Made by a program: the position numbers and the translations under genes
The notes under the pieces: model-generated
The model's input: the letters and a program-made list of their open reading frames with translations, nothing else
The model's database searches: none
Told to the model about the DNA's origin: nothing
DNA from: Erwinia sp. S63
GTDB lineage: Bacteria; Pseudomonadota; Gammaproteobacteria; Enterobacterales; Enterobacteriaceae
DNA: 64,000 bases
Direction of reading: 5' to 3'
Assembly (NCBI RefSeq): GCF_016625195.1
Contig: NZ_JACVUP010000004.1
Span: 266,155 to 330,154 of the forward strand
Shown here: one piece after another, positions 57,096 through 64,000 of the stretch
How the letters are laid out: each line of letters opens with the position of its first letter
Position numbering within the stretch: position 1 is the stretch's first letter

Positions 57096-58076
57096 TGATA
57101 CTCTTTGTGAATGCTGAAAAGGTGGGCAGAGTGGGTATGGATATTACAGGATTCACGCAACTGCAATAAGCCGAGTAAAGAAAAATTTATGCATCCACAC
57201 GTTGGTCACGCTTTTTTGACGGTTTTGGATTCTTCGGGTTGATGAGGATGTCTTGTGTCAGTCCCAAATAAACAGCCTCATTTCACTTAACTGGACAGAT
57301 GTCGGTGGAGTAATCCAGGCTTACGACAACAGCATGATTTGGCTGGCTAATGAAGGTTAGGTTTGAAACGTATTGATATCGTTACCTGGTGCCGGGTGTA
57401 CACTCCATGAACAACTTGCAGCCGACAACATTGAGGCGAGATGCGATTTGCGAAAAGAGATTCTGGACATTTCTGCACTCCGGTTAGGGCAGGTTCTGAC
57501 AAACGTCGTTGACCCGTCATGAGTCTACGTTGTTATCAAACCTTCCTGAATAGATTGTCTCAAACGAAAATAGATATAAAAATCCATTAGCTAGCATGCA
57601 TGTAACATACGCTAGGGATATGAACACTATATATTTTAATTTACACCGCTATGAAGCCATTCACGGCTAACTTCACATTTAAACGAGAGTCGAAAGGGCA
57701 TCCACATATCAAAGCAGTTAATAATGGTTTGTTTATATGAACTGGCTGTCTTGAGATGTTTCTGATTATGAAAAGACAATAGCGGGTTAAAACTGGAATG
57801 CCAAGTGCCATTTTAAAATTGTGATAAAGGTCTGAATTCGCCATGTACAGATCAAACAACAGAATTCCTCCTTAAGAATTATCTTAATTGATTTTTTTAA
57901 TTTCATGGGAAAATTCAACCTCATGATATTGCATGTGAACGAACTATTCGTTGAAAATAGTTTGGCGACAACTATCAAAAGCGATGAATATTTATTTTGC
58001 ATTTCTGTTATTTGTCATCTAGTCATTATTACTGCCTGCACACTAATGTGAGGCAAACATCAACCTGGGTGGTGAT
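57096..58076. other. Gene-poor AT-rich stretch of 981 bp
   Basis: No convincing gene is seen. Two stop-to-stop plus-strand frames (57220-57360, and 57368-57520, the latter reading LPGAGCTLHEQLAADN) look protein-like but lack starts and family matches known to me, and may be remnants. The minus-strand frames at 57641-57859 and 57787-58002 overlap each other and lack ribosome sites. The region after 57540 is very AT-rich. Confidence 0.5.
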
Positions 58077-58343
58077 ATGAATAATTTCAAGATGATAGCA
58101 ATGTTAGCAGCAGTATTTATGTCAATGTCATTTTCAGTTATGGCTGCGCAAGAAATTTCTAAGGATGAAGCGAAAAATTACACTGAGGTTGGAACAGTCT
58201 CCACTTCGGGTACCTTTACCGATCCAAAGGATGCCAAGGATGAACTTTCAAAATTAGCCGATGAGAAGGGCGGGAAATATTATGTCATCACGTCAGCAAG
58301 GGTAGAAGGAAAAGTCCAGGGCACTGCAACAGTTTACAAATAA
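58077..58343 (+). CDS. DUF1471 (YhcN/BhsA-type) periplasmic stress protein
   Basis: The 88-residue product has a signal peptide (MNNFKMIAML...SVMA) and a DUF1471 domain: the YTEVGTVSTSGTF strand, the DPKDAKDELSKLADEKG helix and GKYYVITSARVEGKVQGTATVYK. Members (YhcN, BhsA, YdgH) are induced by stress or cell-surface changes and affect biofilm. The start is behind GGTGG. It is a single gene. Confidence 0.87.
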   Translation: MNNFKMIAMLAAVFMSMSFSVMAAQEISKDEAKNYTEVGTVSTSGTFTDPKDAKDELSKLADEKGGKYYVITSARVEGKVQGTATVYK

Positions 58344-58382
58344 ATTCAATGCCCTGCGAAAGCAGGGTGTCAATTAAATAGC

Positions 58383-58472
58383 ATGGTAATTATATTTGTC
58401 GCAATCATTCTCATTGTTTTATTTTATTGGCTTTACAACACCTGCAGCATTGAAAAATTACCAAAGGGATAA
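58383..58472 (+). CDS. Possible 29-residue single-span membrane peptide
   Basis: The frame reads MVIIFVAIILIVLFYWLY then NTCSIEKLPKG: one membrane span and a short polar tail, as in many enterobacterial small proteins. It starts 39 bp after the DUF1471 gene. The ribosome site is weak (AGGGTG is about 15 bases upstream), so it could be chance. Confidence 0.35.
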   Translation: MVIIFVAIILIVLFYWLYNTCSIEKLPKG

Positions 58473-58602
58473 TCTCTGGCGATAAAAGATTGAAAGATAA
58501 TTCAATTTTCAAATGTTAATTGACTATCTTTTACAAACCAGAGTGTTTCTTTAACGTTTCACCGGTATCAATTCAAAATATTTCCATAACCTGGATTTGA
58601 CT

Positions 58603-60303
58603 ATGTCTGATATTTTTTTCGGCACAGTTGTAATTGCATTACAGACTATACCGGGTCTGGCTATTTTTCTTTCTATCACAATGGGATATGCCATTGGTCA
58701 AATTCGCCTGGGGCCTATTCAGCTCGGCGGCGTTTGTGGAACATTGATTGCCGCTTTGTTGATTGGCCAACTCCATATTTCAGTCGATACCGATCTCAAA
58801 AATGTTTTCTTCATGTTGTTCATCTTTGCTTTGGGATACAGCGGCGGGCCGCAGTTTTTTGCCAATCTCAATGCCCGAAACATTCAACTGGGGATATTTT
58901 GTTTAATTGAAGTCATCGCGGTTTTGACACTGGTATTGACAGCAACTTACTTCATGCATCTGGATCCCGGCACGGCTGCGGGTATGATGGCCGGTGCTGC
59001 GACTGAATCCGCGGTGGTAGGAACCGCAACCGATGCAATCTCTCGCCTTGACCTACCAATCACTGAAATCCAGCGCCTGCAAGGCAATGTGGTCACCGCA
59101 TATTCCATAACTTATATCTGTGGGCTGATCACCATTGTGATCGTAACCAGCCAAATTTTTCCACTGCTGCTGCGTGTGAATTTACGTCAAGAAGCAGAGA
59201 AACTTTGGATAAAAATGGGAGGGCAGTCGGCTGCTGATGGTGTTTCTGCTTTACCGACCGTTGTGGGCCGGGTTTATCGGGTGAAAAACGGTGCGGGTCA
59301 TCGCGTGGCCGATATCCAACAAAGTCTGGGTCAGCAAAGCAGTATTGTCCAAATACAGCGTCATGGCCGCACGCTGGTTCTCTCACCTCATCTTAAACTC
59401 AGGCAGGGAGATCACGTCCTTCTGGTGGGGTATCGTGGTTCGCTGATTGATGCTGAGACTACTTTAGGAAACGAAATCCCCGATAGCGACTTGGTTTCTT
59501 CAGCGCTTGATACTTACCACGTTGTTTTACTCGAACCGTCGATGGCGAACAGAGCGCTACACGAGTTGAATTTACCGCCTGGTGCACACGTAGCTGCTGT
59601 TAAACGAGGTGAAACGATACTGCCTGCGCTGCCTGAAACCCGGCTGCAGCTTCAGGATGTATTGCAAATTTATGATGCCAACCCTGACCGTGTTCGGCTG
59701 CCTGTTTCCATATTCAGCACTATCGGAAAACTTCTCCCAGATAAACTGGCCAGCAACCTGGGTATTGCCGGTCTGGTCATCGCAATCGGCACATGGTTGG
59801 GTAGCTTTAAACTGACCCTCAGTGGAATTCCTTTTTCAGCTGGTACCGGTGGCGGGATATTAATCGTCGGATTAGTGGTGGGCTGGTATCACGGCAGACG
59901 GGCAGATTTACATTCAGTTAATACGGATGCGCTGGCGTTACTGAAGGATCTCGGGCTGGCGGGATTCATTTCGGGCGTAGGACTGTCCTCGGGCCCTCAA
60001 GCCATTACGCTCATTATGCAATACGGCATCACATTGCCTTTGCTCGGTGTGGCCATCGCGGTGATTCCTGCCTCGATCTCATTATTAGTCGGTCATTGGT
60101 GGCTCAAGCTGCCAGCACCGGTGTTACTAGGCGCGATTGCTGGTCAACAATGCAGCACGCCCGCACTCAGCGCCATTCAGAATGCGAGTGGTAATTCCAC
60201 ACCACTCCTTGGATACACCATCACCTATGCCATTTCCAATGTTGTGCTGCCCCTGATGGGGCCGTTAATCGTCGGGCTTGCCAGTTCACTGCAGCCTGTT
60301 TAG
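58603..60303 (+). CDS. AspT-family antiporter, first copy
   Basis: The 566-residue product has the AspT/YidE/YbjL layout: a hydrophobic half (IAIFLSITMGYAIGQ-like start, GAATESAVVGTATDAI), a central soluble part (about 200-380) with two RCK-C-like domains, and a second hydrophobic half (LKDLGLAGFISGVGLSSGPQ, GAIAGQQCSTPALS). AspT exchanges aspartate for alanine across the inner membrane. ATG 58603 is chosen; a TTG two codons earlier is in frame. It is 37 bp before a second AspT-type gene and upstream of aspartate decarboxylase. Confidence 0.82.
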   Translation: MSDIFFGTVVIALQTIPGLAIFLSITMGYAIGQIRLGPIQLGGVCGTLIAALLIGQLHISVDTDLKNVFFMLFIFALGYSGGPQFFANLNARNIQLGIFCLIEVIAVLTLVLTATYFMHLDPGTAAGMMAGAATESAVVGTATDAISRLDLPITEIQRLQGNVVTAYSITYICGLITIVIVTSQIFPLLLRVNLRQEAEKLWIKMGGQSAADGVSALPTVVGRVYRVKNGAGHRVADIQQSLGQQSSIVQIQRHGRTLVLSPHLKLRQGDHVLLVGYRGSLIDAETTLGNEIPDSDLVSSALDTYHVVLLEPSMANRALHELNLPPGAHVAAVKRGETILPALPETRLQLQDVLQIYDANPDRVRLPVSIFSTIGKLLPDKLASNLGIAGLVIAIGTWLGSFKLTLSGIPFSAGTGGGILIVGLVVGWYHGRRADLHSVNTDALALLKDLGLAGFISGVGLSSGPQAITLIMQYGITLPLLGVAIAVIPASISLLVGHWWLKLPAPVLLGAIAGQQCSTPALSAIQNASGNSTPLLGYTITYAISNVVLPLMGPLIVGLASSLQPV

Positions 60304-60340
60304 CTGTCCGGTTTGTCTCATTAACAACTCAGGAGCGCAC

Positions 60341-62026
60341 ATGAGCTGGTTACATGATTTGTTCCAGAAATCGCCTGAAATTGCGTTATTTCTCTCCATC
60401 GCCGTCGGTTATTACATCGGTAAAATTAAATTCGGTAAATTCCAGTTAGGAGGCGTAGCCGGTTCACTGTTGGTCGCGGTGCTGGTCAGTCAGGTCGGGG
60501 TCCACATCGATGACGGGGTGAAGGCCGTGATGTTCGCCTTGTTTATCTATGCTGTGGGCTATGAAAGTGGGCCCGATTTTTTCCGTTCGCTGGGTAAACA
60601 ATCCATTAAAGAGATCATCCTTGCCGCAGTGCTAGCGGTCAGCGGCTTGCTCACGGTGGTGGTCTTAGCCCGAATGTTTGAACTGGATAAAGGCCTGGCT
60701 GCAGGGGTTGCCGCTGGTGCATTGACGCAGTCAGCGATTATCGGAACGGCAGGTGACGCTATCGCCAAACTCGGGTTGCCTGCCGCAGAAGCGACACGTC
60801 TGCAGGGTAATGTGGCCATCGGGTATGCCGTGACCTACGTGTTTGGTTCCTTTGGCGCCATTCTGGTTTGCGTCAACCTGTTGCCAAAATTCATGGGCCG
60901 GTCCATCAAAGAGGATGCACTGAAAGCAGAAAACGCCCTGCAGACCGGAGTGCAGGTTTACGGTCCTGGTCAGGAATCCGCTGCACCTGATTTGGTCGGG
61001 CGCATCTTCAAACTGCCTGCCAATACCTCCGAGACGATTCAGGCCCTCGAACAATCGACGGATGTACCCATCACGATCGAACGCATTAAGCGCGGTAAAC
61101 AACTTATGGAGCCGACACCAGACATGCCGTTGCAGGCAGACGATATTGTATTGGTCGTTGGCCGCCGATCCGCGATGGTCTCCGTTGCGGGTAGGCTTGG
61201 TAAAGAGTTGCAGGATGAGCCGGGCATGGAACTCACCATGCAAAAACGCGATGTGGTTATCACTAACAAACTTTTGGATAAACGCACCTTTGGCGATATC
61301 CGATCGACTGTGGCACAGGATGTTCGTCATGGTGTTTACGTATCGCAGATTTCACGCCAGGGGAAAGCGCTGCCTTTATTGCCAGATACCCTGCTGATGT
61401 TAGGCGATGTGGTTACGGTGTTTGGCGCTGAACATGATGTGAAGCGTGTGGTCGATCAAGCCGGACACGCGATTGTGCCCAGTGCCAAAACCGATTTTGT
61501 CTATATGGGCGCAGGTCTGGTAGTGGGTCTACTGGTCGGGATGTTGACGGCAAAAATCGGCTCCATTCCGCTGACGCTAGGAAGTGGTGGCGGGGCGCTA
61601 TTATCGGGCCTGCTGTTTGGTTGGTTTAGATCGCGCAGGCAGTCTTTTGGTTATATGCCTTCCGGTGCGGTGCAGATCTTGAAGGATCTCGGACTGGCGG
61701 CTTTTGTGGTGGTAGTGGGGATTTCTTCTGGGTTGCAGGCGGTGCAAACCGTCGAAAGCCAGGGATTGAAAATCCTCATCATCGGCGTCGTCGTCACCAT
61801 TTTACCCCTCGTGCTTACCATGCTTTTCGGCCGCTACGTGCTGCGCTACGACAATACGGCGATTTTCGCCGGTGCGTTAAGCGGTACACGTAGCGCTAAC
61901 CCCGCCTTTGGTGAAGTGCTGGATAAAGCTGAAAACACCGTCCCAACCGTTCCTTTCGCCATCACTTATGCCCTGGCCAATGTGTTTCTGACCCTGTTAG
62001 GGCCGCTGGTCGTCGCGTTGGTTTAA
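60341..62026 (+). CDS. aspT: AspT-family aspartate:alanine antiporter, second copy
   Basis: The 561-residue paralogue shares the layout of the first copy. Distinct motifs are GALTQSAIIGTAGDAIAKLG in the first half and LKDLGLAAFVVVVGISSGLQ and GALSGTRSANPAFGEVLDKAE in the second; the central RCK-C region spans about 205-370. ATG 60341 has an AGGAG ribosome site; the frame extends into the previous gene but that part lacks family character. The immediately following aspartate decarboxylase supports aspartate/alanine exchange. Confidence 0.87.
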   Translation: MSWLHDLFQKSPEIALFLSIAVGYYIGKIKFGKFQLGGVAGSLLVAVLVSQVGVHIDDGVKAVMFALFIYAVGYESGPDFFRSLGKQSIKEIILAAVLAVSGLLTVVVLARMFELDKGLAAGVAAGALTQSAIIGTAGDAIAKLGLPAAEATRLQGNVAIGYAVTYVFGSFGAILVCVNLLPKFMGRSIKEDALKAENALQTGVQVYGPGQESAAPDLVGRIFKLPANTSETIQALEQSTDVPITIERIKRGKQLMEPTPDMPLQADDIVLVVGRRSAMVSVAGRLGKELQDEPGMELTMQKRDVVITNKLLDKRTFGDIRSTVAQDVRHGVYVSQISRQGKALPLLPDTLLMLGDVVTVFGAEHDVKRVVDQAGHAIVPSAKTDFVYMGAGLVVGLLVGMLTAKIGSIPLTLGSGGGALLSGLLFGWFRSRRQSFGYMPSGAVQILKDLGLAAFVVVVGISSGLQAVQTVESQGLKILIIGVVVTILPLVLTMLFGRYVLRYDNTAIFAGALSGTRSANPAFGEVLDKAENTVPTVPFAITYALANVFLTLLGPLVVALV

Positions 62027-62110
62027 TTAAGTGTCGTACGACAAGTCGCCAGTTCCGGAAAAAACCTGGCTGGTAATTTACGTTTCAATGATGCAGCAAG
62101 GAGTAGTGAC

Positions 62111-63769
62111 ATGAATTTCACCGACCCCGAGAAGCTCGCGCTGTTGAGCCCGTTTGAACTGAAAGACGCATTAATGCAACAGGCGGTACAAAGTAATCAA
62201 TTGATGTTGAATGCCGGTCGCGGCAATCCTAATTTTCTTGCGACGACACCGCGACATGGTTTTTTCCAGTTTGGTCTCTTCGCGATGACCGAAGCAGAAC
62301 GCTCGTTTATGTACATGGAACACGTCGGCGGTTTCCCGCAGCGTGATGGCATTGAGGCACGATTTGAGTTGTTTGCGAAACAGCATGAGAGTGTACCCGG
62401 CGTGCGCTTTATTGAAGCAGCCGTATCCTACGTGCGCGATCAAATGGGACTGAACGCGGGTGATTTTATCTATGAGATGTGTGAGGCGATTTTGGGTTGT
62501 AACTACCCAGTCCCAGACCGCATGCTCAGAATAAGCGAAGTGATCATTGGTAAATACATCCACAATGAGATGGTCGGCACTTATCCCTTTGTCGGCAAAT
62601 TTGATATGTACGCGCTGGAAGGCGGTACGGCAGCGATGACGTATTTATTCGCCAGCCTGAAAGCCAACCATATTATTAGTGAAGGTGACACCATAGCGTT
62701 GGGGATGCCGATTTTCACGCCTTATATCGAAATCCCGGAACTTAGTGATTACAACCTGAAGACTATCCATATTGATGCGCCGCAATCGAATAAATGGCAG
62801 TTCACTCATGATGAACTTGATAAGTTATTGGATCCAAATGTTAAAGCCTTCTTCCTCGTCAATCCCAGCAATCCACCTTCGGTGAAAATCGATGATGAAA
62901 CGCTGCTTTATATTGCTGAAATCGTCAAACAACGACCAGATTTAATCATCCTTACTGACGACGTTTATGCGACGTTTGCGGATAACTTTGTGTCTCTGTT
63001 TGCCATTTGCCCCTTTAATACCATCCTGGTTTACTCATTCTCTAAATATTTCGGCGCAACGGGCTGGCGAATGGGCGTCGTGGCGACGCATGAGGATAAC
63101 CTTATTGATGCGATGATTGCCGATCTGCCGGAAGCCAAGAAGAAACAGTTAGACCATCGCTATACGTCTATTACCACAGCACCGCGAAGCCTCAAATTTA
63201 TCGATCGCCTGGTGGCGGATAGTCGCACTGTGGCGCTCAATCATACTGCCGGACTTTCCACGCCGGTGCAGGCACAAATGACGTTGTTCTCACTGTTTTG
63301 TCTGATGGATGAACCTGGCGCTTATAAATCTGAAATGAAACGCATTGTGCTGCGTCGTAAAGAAGCGCTATACCGTGAACTCGGATTGCCAATGCCGAAA
63401 GACGCCAATTCAGTTCGTTATTACCATCTGCTGGATTTGGAAGAACTGGCGACCGAAATGTACGGACCTGATTTCGTAAAATGGATGATGGGGAGGATGA
63501 AACCGAATCAGGCGTTGTTCCAACTGGCAGAAGAAACCGGCGTGATTTTGTTGCCGGGCAAGGGATTTGGTACGCCGCATCCATCATGGCGTGTTTCTCT
63601 GGCGAATCTCAATGAGTATGATTACGCCAACATCGGTAAAGCGATACGTAAACTCGCGCGTGAGTACTATGAAAAATTCATAGCAGAAACGGGTGCCAGC
63701 GAACCGCCGCCGGCGGAGAAGGCTGCGAAGGTGGTGAGCAAAGAGAAAGCCAAGAGTAAAAAGAAATGA
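62111..63769 (+). CDS. asdA: Aspartate 4-decarboxylase (bifunctional with aspartate transaminase)
   Basis: The 552-residue PLP enzyme removes the beta-carboxyl of aspartate to give alanine and CO2. It has the class I aminotransferase fold: VNPSNPPS (N251), LTDDVYATF (D284, Y286), SFSKYFGATGWRMG (K312) and a late SWRVSLAN. The basic tail of about 25 residues (KSKKK at the end) is an extra. With AspT outside exchange, decarboxylation uses up a proton and makes proton-motive force. An 84-bp gap before it contains the palindrome TGTCGTACGACA (62032-62043). Confidence 0.93.
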   Translation: MNFTDPEKLALLSPFELKDALMQQAVQSNQLMLNAGRGNPNFLATTPRHGFFQFGLFAMTEAERSFMYMEHVGGFPQRDGIEARFELFAKQHESVPGVRFIEAAVSYVRDQMGLNAGDFIYEMCEAILGCNYPVPDRMLRISEVIIGKYIHNEMVGTYPFVGKFDMYALEGGTAAMTYLFASLKANHIISEGDTIALGMPIFTPYIEIPELSDYNLKTIHIDAPQSNKWQFTHDELDKLLDPNVKAFFLVNPSNPPSVKIDDETLLYIAEIVKQRPDLIILTDDVYATFADNFVSLFAICPFNTILVYSFSKYFGATGWRMGVVATHEDNLIDAMIADLPEAKKKQLDHRYTSITTAPRSLKFIDRLVADSRTVALNHTAGLSTPVQAQMTLFSLFCLMDEPGAYKSEMKRIVLRRKEALYRELGLPMPKDANSVRYYHLLDLEELATEMYGPDFVKWMMGRMKPNQALFQLAEETGVILLPGKGFGTPHPSWRVSLANLNEYDYANIGKAIRKLAREYYEKFIAETGASEPPPAEKAAKVVSKEKAKSKKK

Positions 63770-63810
63770 TGTGGGCTGACTGAGTTGTGTCTGAGCCTTG
63801 AGCGTTAGAT

Positions 63811-63858
63811 GGCGCCGCCGTCCCCAACGAACTAAATACCAGGTCAGGGGCGGCGCGC
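63811..63858 (+). terminator. Bulged GC-rich hairpin after asdA
   Basis: The left arm (63812-63825) and the right arm (63847-63858) pair at 12 positions with two bulges over a 21-base loop. T6 occurs 20 bases later. It may end the aspT-aspT-asdA operon. Confidence 0.4.
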
Positions 63859-63933
63859 ATTCGATGATGAAGGTGAATTTTTTATGTGGAGGAGAGAGGT
63901 CAGCTTAGTCTGTACTGCGCCTTCAGATATCTT

Positions 63934-63961
63934 ATTTAACATAATATACATTATGCGCACT
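63934..63961 (-). other. dif: Chromosomal dif site (XerCD recombination)
   Basis: Read on the minus strand the 28-bp site has the XerC arm GTGCGCATAA, the central TGTATA and the XerD arm TTATGTTAAAT. Compared with the E. coli dif site as I know it, only the first base differs (27 of 28 match). dif is where XerC and XerD resolve chromosome dimers at the end of replication. One FtsK-orienting KOPS octamer (GGGNAGGG), on the plus strand at 34675-34682, points toward it, as expected. Confidence 0.93.
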
Positions 63962-64000
63962 GTTATTGTAGCACCCCAATAGTAATGTCCGCCTGTGGCT

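Noticed and set aside
57641..58002. Two overlapping minus-strand frames in the AT-rich gap
   Set aside because: They overlap each other in different phases and show no ribosome sites or family features.
62497..62506. GTTGTAACTA, the core of a Tus-binding Ter site, inside asdA
   Set aside because: Only the 10-base core matches; the flanking positions needed for a Ter consensus do not, so it is probably chance despite the nearby dif.
63934..63961. First reading as a loxP-like or phage attachment site
   Set aside because: The arms and centre fit dif much better than any lox-type site, and no integrase gene is present in the window.
1..64000. CRISPR arrays, tRNA or rRNA genes, complete insertion sequences
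   Set aside because: No regularly spaced repeats, cloverleaf-like segments, rRNA stretches or transposase frames were recognised by reading. A tRNAscan and IS search would settle it.

Overview
The window reads as a piece of an Erwiniaceae chromosome (Pantoea/Erwinia type, order Enterobacterales) from the replication terminus. The complete arnBCADTEF lipid A operon, a FecIRABCDE ferric citrate system close to the E. coli one, DigH and the Dat/Ddc diaminopropane pair point to this group. A sequence at 63934-63961 matches the E. coli dif site at 27 of 28 bases as I remember that site, which places the right edge at the XerCD resolution point. No rRNA, tRNA, CRISPR array or intact insertion sequence was seen.

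Layout, left to right. 0-11.4 kb: the start of a flavin/ferredoxin reductase (cut by the window edge) divergent from a LysR regulator; a lone AT-rich Abi/HEPN gene; digH; a YezG-like immunity-type gene; gabT-gabP divergent from a GabR-type regulator with a nested palindromic operator; a YdbC-type aldo-keto reductase divergent from a LysR gene; and a Tlde1-like peptidoglycan-targeting effector overlapping a small membrane protein. 11.6-18.2 kb: ddc-dat (1,3-diaminopropane), a lone prepilin peptidase, a LacI regulator divergent from a phytanoyl-CoA-type dioxygenase, and a small orphan gene. 18.2-26.1 kb: the arn operon behind a candidate PmrA box and a long leader. 26.1-39.0 kb: an FMN hydroxy-acid dehydrogenase, an MHS transporter, a 1849-residue autotransporter, and an inositol-type cluster (sugar porter, inosose isomerase-like, inositol dehydrogenase-like).

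38.9-49.0 kb: a two-gene operon of unknown function, an Mtr-like permease, then fecE-D-C-B-A-R-I on the minus strand with a Fur-like site before fecI and a terminator between fecA and fecB. 49-57 kb is more accessory: a LysR/tautomerase pair, a lone sugar-binding protein with a C-terminal frameshift and two palindromic operators upstream, a FeeM-like acyltransferase candidate, a TIM-barrel gene divergent from a metal-ligand-poor M24 (creatinase-like) gene, and a Cache-GGDEF diguanylate cyclase. 57-64 kb: a 1-kb gene-poor stretch, a DUF1471 stress protein, a possible 29-residue membrane peptide, and two tandem AspT-type antiporters followed by aspartate 4-decarboxylase, forming an aspartate/alanine exchange module that ends about 165 bp from dif.

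Most functions are recognised families. The less explained parts are the Abi/HEPN gene, the Tlde1-like pair, the 38.9-40.0 kb operon, the FeeM-like gene, the TIM-barrel/M24 pair and the tandem AspT arrangement.
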